From Sympetrum striolatum (taxonomy: Eukaryota; Arthropoda; Insecta; Odonata; Libellulidae): a DNA stretch of 64,000 nucleotides. The position numbers were made by a program, and so were the translations under genes. This document shows positions 35,758-45,659 of this stretch, piece by piece. How positions within the stretch are numbered: the first letter of the stretch is position 1; each line of letters opens with the position of its first letter. The notes beneath the pieces were generated by a model that ran no database searches, was not told where the DNA came from, and saw nothing but the letters and a program-made list of their open reading frames with translations. Location: the NCBI GenBank assembly GCA_947579665.1, contig OX388350.1, positions 83,595,152-83,659,151 of the forward strand, written 5' to 3'.

Positions 35758-35847
35758 GAGTAATGTGACCACTCAATCAAAAGCTACTGGAGCAGAGAAA
35801 ACCCATCACTGAAGATGCTCATGGAGACCTCGGAGTGCAAACTAATG
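35758..35847 (+). pseudogene. Cys/Trp exon, module C (one stop)
   Basis: Acceptor attgcccag and donor aatg/gtaatg bracket 90 bases, 30 codons in phase 0. After E and a TAA stop it reads CDHSIKSYWSRENPSLKM and ends LMETSECKLM. Module A has CAA in place of TAA, so one C-to-T change explains the stop. The remainder shows few disruptive changes. Two Cys and one Trp suggest a small folded secreted domain. I do not recognise it. Confidence 0.5.
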
Positions 35848-36279
35848 GTAATGAGAATTTTTATTTATTCTGAAACGCTGCAATTCGCCTAATGGACTAT
35901 TTTGTGTTTCTTACATCGAATCGTGTAATATTATTTCAATATTGTCGAATTACGTACAAAATTTAGTTGAAAAGATCTGGCCTTACTTAGTGAAACGTCA
36001 TAGATAAGAAATGAAAATAATTTATACTCTGTGCACTACCTTCTATTAAAAAATAACAGTAAATTACTAGTGAAAGCAAAGTTAGTAAACAGCAAAGTAG
36101 TTTAATTTCCATCCTATGAAATAACAATTATACATTGATAGCTGTCTCATATGGTTTGTGCTTGCTAATAATAAATCCTGTTGTTAATTCAGATTTTTAA
36201 AGACAGCAGAAGACAGAACAAAGATGGATTTCATTTCATTACATTTCAGTTCTTTGTCCATTACATGCTCTAATATTAA

Positions 36280-36940
36280 CCTTTAATTTGTTGCGTGTGG
36301 TCAATATGACCCAGGAAGTGTATTTCCTTCGGTAACACAGAAACTAATGAATGTATTTCAACCAAATTTTCCTAATGTAAAGATGTTTGCTACGTTATAA
36401 TCTGCGCATTAAGTGGTTTTCGAGCAACAAAAAGTACGCGATTTTATAAGAATTACCAATTTTACGAAAACAATTTAATAATTATCTAAACGAAATTTCT
36501 ATTTATTTAGTTGCCTTTACATAAAATAGTTAATTGCTATGTACCACAAAAAAACTCAACACCTAACACGCATACCAACTGTAAAAAAATTCCAATACCT
36601 AATTGTTCGTGGATATTTTAAATGTTTTACGTTTGACTTGATTAACGAAACCAAAATACAAATAATGAACTCTCCACTACAAATTACAATAGTTTGAAAC
36701 TCCTAGATTAATTCTTAATATGAAAAATTATCTATTGTAAAAGTTACTGCAATTTTTGTACAAGTTTAAACATTTTATTAATTTTATATTTGAAGCAAAA
36801 CGATATTACGTAACGAAGTTAGAGTTATTTTTTTTAATCATTCATAAAAAATAATAATTTGAATCATTTGATTGACCATGAAAGATGTCTTAAAAATTCA
36901 GAGAATATTTTGGTCATTTTGACTGAACGCGACTAATTCC
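36280..36940. mobile_element. piggyBac-like MITE
   Basis: A 661-bp unit lies between TTAA at 36,276-36,279 and TTAA at 36,941-36,944. The ends are imperfect inverted repeats: aatttgttgcgtgtggtcaa with atgacc on the left, and on the right reversed gaattagtcgcgttcagtca with atgacc. TTAA target sites and GGTCAnnnTGACC-like ends fit piggyBac-type elements. No transposase is present. Confidence 0.6.
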
Positions 36941-37634
36941 TTAACTTTTTTGTCACAAATAAGTAAGGGTTTATTTTATGCTATCTATTAAATCTTTTTT
37001 TAACGAAATGTTCCTTTTAATGAAAAGATGACGATAGGATCTAAAAAATTTCGAAATTACAGCCGTAAATTTCAGTATTTTGGCTACAAAAAGATCCAAA
37101 ATCGAGGTAACATACTAGAATTTTGTTTCGTTTATATGCTTTCAAAGGATTCGTCCTACACAAATTATTACTATAATTAGCGATTTTTGCAGTCAAGAGT
37201 TACAAAGATAAAGTTTATTCCATTTACTAAAAACATAAATAATCCGGATATGTTAAAATTTTAAAATTTCCACGGACGTAATGGTTCTTCTTAGCTGTTA
37301 TATTACCGTATTTCTTTATTTGGTTGCTAGAACAATATCTCTGTACATTGTTGCCTTTTAATTGATCATGGCAAAATGTTTCAAAATTGAGAATGAATTT
37401 GTTAAACATTTGAAACCTTATTCACGAAGCAAAATTCAAAACATAAATTATAGAAGGTAAAAATGAATAGCTGAATTTTCAATCTACTTCTGCTTATATA
37501 ATGATACAGTCTAGGTATTAATAACATTGTTTTTCTTGGAACTATGCATATATTTACTTCCCTATTCATACAAAATGATTAGATAGGATTCTAAATTTTA
37601 AGATTCATTTCCTCAATTTTCCATCCATATATAG

Positions 37635-37718
37635 GACTTCATGGTGCCCTTTCAAGAAGCAGGAAATGCCTTTGACGGCTTTGCAAAAGAAGGGGAAGAA
37701 GTCGCATAGCGCCTCCAG
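37635..37718 (+). pseudogene. DFMVPF exon, module C (one stop)
   Basis: Bounded by catatatag and cag/gtgcgg, 84 bases in phase 0. It reads DFMVPFQEAGNAFDGFAKEG, then EEVA, a TAG stop and RLQ. Module B has CAG at the stop position, so this is again a single C-to-T change at a Gln codon. The splice sites are intact. Confidence 0.55.
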
Positions 37719-37779
37719 GTGCGGAAAAGAGCTGAGATCCTTCCCTAAACTATAAGGCATCACTCTGCCCCCGAAGATG

Positions 37780-38290
37780 AATAAGAAGTGAAACATATAA
37801 TTTTTTTCTTCCGAGCCAAAATATATGTTCAATTCTGTATAGTATAAAAATTTGTACGGCCGGAATTTGTATAGTGTTCCATGACTTGAAATGTATATAA
37901 TATGGATATAAATACTTTGCTCCCATGGCCAAACTAACTATTGTAGAATGTATAGAATTGTTATGATGTGACGGGGCTTTGTTTAAATTATATATTCTGT
38001 ACCTTTACATTGAATAACTCCAATTTGTTCTAATGTCTAATTTTGAAGAAAGAATGATGGTAATACATGGGAAATGGTTATGCTAGAGGAAGAGAAGGAA
38101 GCAATTGATCATGAATTCAAATATATATTAGTATAAAAACTTTGCGTCCTAGCCAAACTAACTATTGCAGAATGTTTAGATATGTTACGATATGTAAGAC
38201 GGGGTTATGTTTTATTTATATACTCTGTACCTTTAAATTGAACTTCCCAATTTTGCCCTAATGTCTTAAGAGATAATGAAGGTAGTAGAT
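37780..38290 (+). repeat. Intronic repeat matching 12,863-13,430
   Basis: Contains the ttccgagccaaaata, gtatagtgttccatgac and gccaaactaactattg landmarks of module B, with one complete and one partial unit. Confidence 0.6.
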
Positions 38291-38454
38291 TAGACATAGT
38301 TATAGTAGAGAAAAGGAAGAATGTAATTGATTGGGAGAGGGGCGGAATTGAAGGGGTGTTGGGTGCGTTATAGAGGATGATAATGTTTTGGGAAGGGCAG
38401 AGGATTCGAAGTGGGTTGGCTATGGCTAGTAAGGGTCTCGGTGGAACAGTGGGC

Positions 38455-38995
38455 GGGTTAATGTTTTAGTGGTTGGGATAGCAGGATGGATAGAGTGGCT
38501 GGCTTTAGAAGGTGGGAAAGGATGGTTAGAGGATGGGTGTCGTAGAGGAAGGGATGTGGAGGGTGGCTTAGAGGGAGGGGTGGGAGTGGGTGGAGTAGAG
38601 GGAAGAATGGGTGAGGGTGGGGTCGAGGCTGGGATGGGAGAGGGAGGGATAGGAGTGGGTGGGATAGTGGGATGGAATTGGGAGGGTTTGAGGGAGGGAT
38701 GGGAAGTGGGAGGGTTTTAGGAAAGGATGGGAGAGGGTGGGTTATAGGGTGCAATGGGAGAGGGTGGGTTAGAGGGAGGGTTAGGAAAGGGTGGGTTAGA
38801 GGGTGGGATGGGAGTGGGTGGGGTAGAGGGAAGAATGGGTGAGGGTGAGGTCGGGGCAGGGATGTTAGAGGGAGGGTTAGGAGAGTGTGGGATAGTGAGA
38901 TGGCTGGGTGAGGGTGGGATAGAGGATGGGATGGGAGAGGAAGGGTAGAGGGAGGGAGGGATGGGAGAGGGTTGGTTAGAGTGAGGGATAAGGTA
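38455..38995 (+). repeat. G-rich minisatellite, module C
   Basis: Diverged counterpart of 13,655-14,432: gggtgggttagagggag-type units with more variation and less exact period. Long frames on both strands (up to 180 codons, minus) are products of the repeat, not genes. Confidence 0.85.
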
Positions 38996-39089
38996 TACAA
39001 AACGCTAAGCGATATTTTCCTCTTTCTACCTAGTTCTTGTAATTTTTATTCAGAAACTATATTACAAGAGTGATTAGAGTGATTTAAAC

Positions 39090-39200
39090 ATGTTTGCTCA
39101 AAAGAGTGATGAGCTTGCTTACAAGAAAGTGGTACTGCGCTTACAATACGTTTATTGCGCTTAGTAAAGTGATAATTAAGCTTAAATTGTAGTTACAGTT
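39090..39200. repeat. Edge minisatellite relic
   Basis: Units such as gcgcttagtaaagtgataat and gcttacaa resemble the arrays at 1-110 and 26,830-27,190. This places the same repeat at the right edge of copy II. Confidence 0.45.
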
Positions 39201-39359
39201 AAATACCCCTCTCTTCTACTAGAATTGTTTAAAAATCTTGGTAAATATGAAATATTTGCCTAATTTACCAGTTTTTGTTGATTTTTTTGTAAAGTACTAT
39301 ACAAATTGATATTTGTTGAAAAAACGTCTTACTTTTTAAAGAATATGATATAAAACGAC

Positions 39360-40300
39360 ATTTTCGTTCATTTGTTAGCGAATCCTGGGATTTTATACCG
39401 ATCGCGATCTTTTAAGTTGAGATTTCCGCCGAAAGGTAGCGAGACGGTCGAAGGTCTCTGGTATGACCGGTTTCAACCGATATATTCGTATACTGCTATA
39501 ACACTTTCAATTATTTCCTCAACTGGTTTATCTTTACGAAGGCTTGAAAACGAGACCAAACTTGACTAGGTTTACACCCATTTTAATAAAAGTATGGGAA
39601 AGCTAAAATTTTTACAATATAAGAGTTTCTTCCGACTTTTTCTTGATTAACTATTAAAGTCGATAATTTTTCTCAACTAATGGGAGATATCGTTGATAGC
39701 ATAAGTAAGAGGCCAATTTTCATAGGTTTACTCGAATTCACGGGAATAATTATGACTCTAGGGGTCTGAGGATCTGTAGAGGGCACCTCTCTTTCCCCTG
39801 AGGTGGGTAACCATAATTCCTGTCCCCCTCGGTGGTCCTATTACGGATAATATGCATGGTCTCGAATTTTACGATTCACAAAAATATCGGTTATTTTGGA
39901 AATAAACTGGTAGTTTTTCTACTCTTCGTCGCTTAATATTAGAGTAAATCTAGTCGAATATAAATTTATACGAGAAATTCATCAACGAATCCGTCATTTT
40001 GGGAAATATTTGTACTTTATCTGCTCTGCATCGCTGAAAATTCGAGTAGAACTAGCCAAATTTGGATTGGTTTTGAAGCTCTGGAGGTGATCGATCCAAT
40101 GTTTTATAAACACAATCATTAATTTGACTTATTCGCGAATAAATCGGTTAAAATGGGGCATTTTTGTAACAATGTATAATTTTTCTGCTCTAAATCGCAA
40201 TAAATTCGAGTATAACTAATCGAAATAGAAGTCACTCTCAAGCTGTGGAGGTAGAAATCGCGTAGAAAGATGGGAATAATATTCAGGTTATGTTCTTAAA
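39360..40300. repeat. Degenerate tandem repeat, roughly 130-150 bp
   Basis: Recurring themes ctagtcgaata, gtactttatctgctctgca and cgaatccgtcattttgggaa resemble the 9.1-9.6 kb array. No gene is supported. A segment near 39,740-39,850 (ggtctgaggatctgtagagg) is more GC-rich and not recognised. Confidence 0.35.
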
Positions 40301-40570
40301 ACATTATTTTTTATTATTATTCTCAAATAACTTACAATTTTTATATAAAATATTAAGGTCAACGAATCGGCGAATTTTAACTTGAAAAACATACAGGTAT
40401 GAAATGTGATTAAGAATATCAAAGGAAGTGGTTATTTAATAGTGTAGCCTATAAAGGTAGGGTACCTAATTTAATGCACTGACTTCAAGGAATCAGCTGT
40501 CTTGTGACCTAGGATGTGACTTTTTCTTGTTTTTGACTTGTTCTTTTTTTGTAGTCCACAAAACCTTTAG

Positions 40571-40696
40571 AAAGGAAACTTCGCCACTCTCAAATCCGGC
40601 GGGGATATAGATGATGACCAGCAGCGCGATCATGTACCCGGACGGGAGGATGAAGAACTACGTGATTTGATGCGCTGCACGAAAGAGGGCGACTGA
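40571..40696 (+). CDS. Candidate terminal exon, 42 codons with stop
   Basis: After an acceptor (acaaaacctttag) the frame is open for 126 bases in phase 0 and ends at TGA. The peptide begins KGNFATLKSGGDIDDDQQRD, includes PGREDEELRDLMRC and ends TKEGD. It is strongly acidic, with one Cys. GC content is clearly higher than the surroundings and the phase matches the DFMVPF exon upstream, so it fits as the last exon of the module C gene. Copy I has no counterpart in the window. A second frame has short open runs (MMTSSAIMYPDGRMKNYVI) separated by stops, which weakens the call somewhat. The transposon end begins about 50 bases downstream. Confidence 0.5.
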   Translation, partial: KGNFATLKSGGDIDDDQQRDHVPGREDEELRDLMRCTKEGD

Positions 40697-40744
40697 GTGC
40701 ATCTACGGAGTGATGGAGCAGACTGAAGTAGAGCAGGAAAGACA

Positions 40745-43739
40745 CACTACAGTGGTAATAGTGTTCGAAAGTTTCAAATTCTTTCGGGACACCCCCTAAA
40801 GTTGTTCCATATGGTTATAAAATAAATTTAAAAAAATATTATTGAAATCGGAAAACGGAAAGACAGCATGGCTCATAAAGTTTATATTTTTCAACTTTTT
40901 AGCCTTTTTTCGGTCATCAGTGGTGATTAGGTAGTCTTCCCATATTTTAACTGTTTTGATTTCTTTTATCAATACATTATTATGCATTAACTGTGATTTT
41001 TGTAAAATATTAATTAGATCAGCGCAGTAGTTTTCGAGATTCAGCCCAAATAGTGAGCGAGCGTCATACAGGTGGCGCACCCGTTCGAATCTATGAATTT
41101 CTCCGCTTTGTATTAGGTCTTGTATTTATACCTCTAAATCAATTTTAGCATATTTTTTATGCGTAAGCTATACACCGCTGGAATCTATGATTTTCGTTGC
41201 CGTTTAACTCGTCTTGTATTACACTACTAGCTAAAACATTTTGTCTTTGTGAGTATTACTGTAAGTTCATCTAGCTAAGCATATATCAAATCGTTCAAGT
41301 TTCAAATAAATGCATGTTAATTATGGAACTGCCGATGCCCTGTTTTTCTTATGAAATGTATGCTAGGTGATCATTAACATCGCCTGGATTACACCATAAA
41401 CTGTCATAACTACCAATAACGAAGCAATAAGTATTGGGAAACTTCTTGAAATACTGATTTACTTTTCGACAGTTTAAACTTTTACGATCTATTTTAACTA
41501 CGGGAATAACGTTTCATCAAGGGGAATCCATCACTGAATATAACAGTTTAAGTAGTTCTACATTGTGGATTCCGAAATGATTTTTCTACGGTTGTGAACA
41601 ACTGGAAGCTAGTTCGTACCTTACACTTCAATTCTGATACAACGCGTGTAATAGCAAATACAAAATACATTGTACTGCTTGCAATTACTTAAACTCTTGT
41701 TTTTTTGTACACCACCGGCGAAGATTGTGCCGTGATTTCACTGAGTGAGCGGCTAAAAATACAGCCTTTCGGTATAAGTATTCTCTTAGAAAACAGAAGC
41801 GATTATCGAAATGGAACCCAGAACTGCTGACCAAATTCACTTGATTTGAAATTACACGAATCAAATTGTTGGCTGTAAGTTGCCATCGAATAAGCAAGTG
41901 CTAAGAGTGCTTTTTGTGTAATATCCGAAGGGTAAAGTTAATTTTACGCTCCAGTGCTGGTTTAGCAGAATGGGAAGTGGAACTCACAAGACTTGGAACT
42001 CCCCTAGAGCTGATTAGGTTCAAGCATTCTGTTGCGATACGACTGTAGCAAACACGGGAAGAATGTATGGCGCTCTTCTCTTATTAAAGACTTGAAAAGG
42101 ATATTTTATTTTACCATGCGGGCACAATATTTATGAAATAATTTTACGGAATGTTTTGGATGAAAAAATTGGGATTTGCTCAAGTTCAAATTTACATCAA
42201 ATGATTTCAGAGCGCATGGCCTCAAAAAACAAGGGAGAACTATAAACGTGGATTGCAAGACTGCCGTCCTCTAAGAAAGCTTAAGAACACAGCGGGAAAA
42301 ATTTTAGATCTTGCGATTCAGAGTCTACAAGAAAGTCAGCCTAGATAAGAGTTTTGAGAGCTCCGAGAGATAACCGTTACGTTTGTGGAGAGTTCCTCCA
42401 TGAGGGATATCATTTTGCGTTCCCAGCGTGTTGCACCACGCAAAGTAGATGGCAAAAGCACTACATTCCTAAAAATATTTCTTTTTTGTATTGATTGTGC
42501 CTTATCTACCGAAGAAGAAGGCGTAATACGCGATGTCTAGATATCAGTGTGGGACTGTACGTCGAAGGCTGGATTAACGCGCCGAATCTCTGCGAAGCTC
42601 CTAGAAGATATATTATATTTTTATAAAAATGCTGTAGAAAAGGTAGTATTGTTTCTTTGACTACAATGTAATAATTATGCAAACATTTTGAGTACCTTTC
42701 ATTAGAAACTGCAGCCTTAACATTCTTAATACAAAAACGACTGCAGGTAAAAGCTCCGTAAAAAAGCTTTAGCGATTTATCAGATGAATCCACCAAACGA
42801 GCTTCTGTACGCCCAAAGGACATTCGTCAATTCATAGAAAAAGGACTCGAAAGCTTTATTTTAAGCGAATCCAAATCATTTTTCAAAAGGTTTAATATTT
42901 GTATGTCAATTCTATTCAATGATCCACTAATGTGGTTAGATGACGAAAGATACAAAATTAATAATTTGATATTGTGAAATAACTGAAAGTCGTCAGAGAC
43001 TACGCAGAAAAAGGGGTTAAGTCGACAGAGAAGTTCAACAAAAAACTAATAAAACGCAAAAACAATCGCTAACAATATTCCTAAATAAAGATGCAACTTT
43101 CCAGACTGTAACAACAACGATGGCCAACAAATCTTAAGTCATTGCATTAATAAAAACTTATGATGCATTTTTTTATCATCAAATTCCTTCCTTTCATTTA
43201 TCAAAACTAAGACACCAAAAACTAGCTCCGATATCTATGCCGGAAAAAAAACGTTTTCCTTTTGTTGACAGTTAAATTCAAAATTTTAAAGTACGTAACT
43301 TATAATTATATAGCCTATGCATAAAAACTATGCTAAAATTAATTTAGAGCTATAAATACAAGGCATAATACAAAGCGGCGAAATTCATAGATTCGAGCGG
43401 AGCGTACGGCGCATATTGTACGGCGCGCGCTCTCTATTTGGGCTGAATCTTGAAAACTACCGCACTGATCTAATCTATGTTTTACGAAAATCACAGTTAA
43501 TGCCTAATAGCGTAATTTTAAAAAATTTAAATAGTTAAATATGGGAAGAGTCCCTAATCACCTGTGATGATTGAAAAAAGCCAAAAATGTTGAAAATATA
43601 AACTTTAAGTGCGATTCGGCACGTCTTTCCGTTTACCGATTTAAACAATATTTTACACAATTTATTTTATAACCATATCGAACAACTTTAGGGGGTGTCC
43701 CGATAGAATTCCAGTTTCGAAAATTTGGACCACCCTAGT
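40745..43739. mobile_element. DNA transposon with about 430-bp terminal inverted repeats
   Basis: The left end cactacagtggt and right end (reversed cactagggtggtcc) are followed on both sides by gggacaccccctaaagttgt and nearly 400 more matching bases, to gctatacacc-like text at about 41,175 and 43,300. No clear target duplication is visible. The centre (41.2-43.3 kb) contains only short frames (for example minus 42,506-42,823) that I do not recognise, so it is probably non-autonomous. The superfamily is uncertain. Confidence 0.7.
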
Positions 43740-44730
43740 GTGTATACATCTTCTCCATCACTATATATGTCATCTAAAGAGCGAAATTCACTTTGAGAAA
43801 TACATTCGTTATAATTTGAAGAAAGGATGACATAGAGGAGAGGTTGTATATCATGACGAATTCAACATTTTCTGATTCGCTTTTTGCTACAGGAAACATG
43901 AAATTTATTTTGTGAGAGTCGTTGTTCGAGTTACACTCCTTCTGAAGCATCCGAGTACTGCAACGTACTGTCAGACAAGTGTGAATCAAAATGCAAAAGC
44001 ATTAGTTCTTTCTTTCTTCTTCTTGGCAGAACCAATAAAATCCGTAGAATTCTTCAAATTCTTACTGATTGTATTGGTTCTGCGAACGTATATTACATTT
44101 ATAATCAAATCCGCTCTTCGGGCACCACGTTACATGAATCAAGATTCCTCTTCGCTGATGGATTACTTTTGTTTAACGTTCGCCGAAAAAAATCATCTTT
44201 GAAGTGAAAATTACTAGTATAAATTCTTGATTTTTCTAGGTATCGTATTATCTGGCAGCATCTTCCAATAACGAACTATTGCGAATTCAAGTAAATGAAG
44301 AATTCAGTTAATTCTGTCTGTCTTAAATCCTCAGAGGGCACATGCCTGCATTCCAAAGCCTATGGAATCACACATTTTAGTTTTAGAATTGCTACATATA
44401 TCATACCTACCAAACAGATATGCCTTCAAATCTATTTTTGTATTTCATAATCTTCTCCTCTTCATGCAAACACACTTGTTTTATCAATTTATCTGTATTA
44501 TTTTCTTTTGCCTTAACCGACTTTCTCCTTAATTCAACTATTAGTAGGTTTCGCAACATTTTTTTCTTCCATTTTACTGGCGTTTGCCTGAAGGAGTAAG
44601 TAGTAGTTCTTTCCAAACTGTAAATATGCGTTTTTAAAACCATAAAGTATTTTTCTTGTGCGTACGTTTTCCAATCTACATTTTTCTTTCCAATTTTATG
44701 AGACGAAGGGTAAGATGTTAAAATAAAACC
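43740..44730. other. No recognised feature
   Basis: AT-rich spacer. Frames of 70-96 codons overlap on both strands without splice-site or composition support. Confidence 0.3.
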
Positions 44731-44732
44731 AT

Positions 44733-44812
44733 ATGCCTCAATCTCGCCGTGATAAAGTTGTTTATTATTATTAATATTATCATTATTATTTTTATTATAT
44801 TATTATTAAGAA
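44733..44812 (+). mobile_element. (TTA)n retroposon 3' tail
   Basis: The text cctcaatctcgccgtgataa leads into a long interrupted TTA run, the same terminus as at 10,395-10,489 but truncated before the hairpin. Confidence 0.5.
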
Positions 44813-45049
44813 ACCATGGATGCATTTGGATATACAAGCAAGATTTTTGTAAATGATAAACTGATTGAAATATGCTTTACAGATAATGTTTTATTAAAAA
44901 CCCACAAAATGGGTGAATAAAAAAAATATGAAGATATTTTACACTTTTCTCTCGGCTTAGATCTGTTCAGTACGTCCCGAAATCCCATCTACGTAAGGTA
45001 ACCATGATAATTGTTCACAATGTTTACTCGAGAATATGAGCGAGGTCTA

Positions 45050-45160
45050 TGGCTGGTCTCTGCGCATGCGCAAAATGCATCAGGAACCACGACAAGGGGT
45101 GTAGTTAGAGCCATTCTTCATAGACGACACTACGGAAATCGATAAAACGATACGGGGACC
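45050..45160. promoter_or_regulatory. Possible promoter: NRF1-type palindrome
   Basis: A perfect TGCGCATGCGCA lies at 45,061-45,072, the palindromic site of NRF1/erect-wing type factors that is typically promoter-proximal. About 70 bases further is atcgataaaacgata, similar to DREF sites. No gene is identified next to it. A 97-codon minus frame (45,365-45,658) is unrecognised. Confidence 0.3.
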
Positions 45161-45659
45161 AACTCCGTCTATCGCAGACAGAGGGATCATAAGATTGGGG
45201 TAAGTCACCATGGGTACATTTAATGAGCAACGGTGCCAGGCAACGATTTCCATGTGACAAAGGAGATTCTAAAGGAGGAGAAAGGCAGAAGCGATGTACA
45301 CAATGGCATTTACAAAGGGTAGACTGCGGTTAAGTGGTCACCCTAAGACAAAATGTGTGTTTAGTTAACACGTTTGGAAGGAAATACATTTTAAATATAC
45401 TAAGCATGTAGTTTTGTTAGTGCAGAATCCATATATCAGCAATTTCTTGACAGATATTTTCACAATTTTGTTTTTTTTTTCGACCTTCGTAAAGTGGGCA
45501 GGGGTAACCATTTTAATTGATTGATACTTCTTAATTGCCATTGAAACTACATCGCTGTGACGTCTAGCAATTTTGCCGCAATTCTCTTTGAATTTTGATT
45601 TTCCCTCGCATTTTGTACGCGTAATCTCGCTTTCATCAAAACTAAAGGAATCGAACACT

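Larger units (their letters stand above)
34260..35930 (+). repeat. Gene module C
   Basis: Homologous to modules A and B in the same orientation. It holds the best-preserved signal-peptide-like exon and a Cys/Trp exon with one stop. Confidence 0.7.

Noticed and set aside
35758..37718. Alternative genetic code with TAA and TAG read as Gln
   Set aside because: Other copies are broken by deletions, TGA and lost splice sites, so ordinary pseudogene decay explains the stops.
38458..39000. 180-codon Pro/Leu/His/Ser-rich minus-strand frame
   Set aside because: It is the complement of the diverged G-rich minisatellite. Composition alone keeps it open.
34913..40696. Odorant-binding or other named Cys-rich secreted family
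   Set aside because: Cys number and spacing in the exons seen do not fit a family I can name with confidence.
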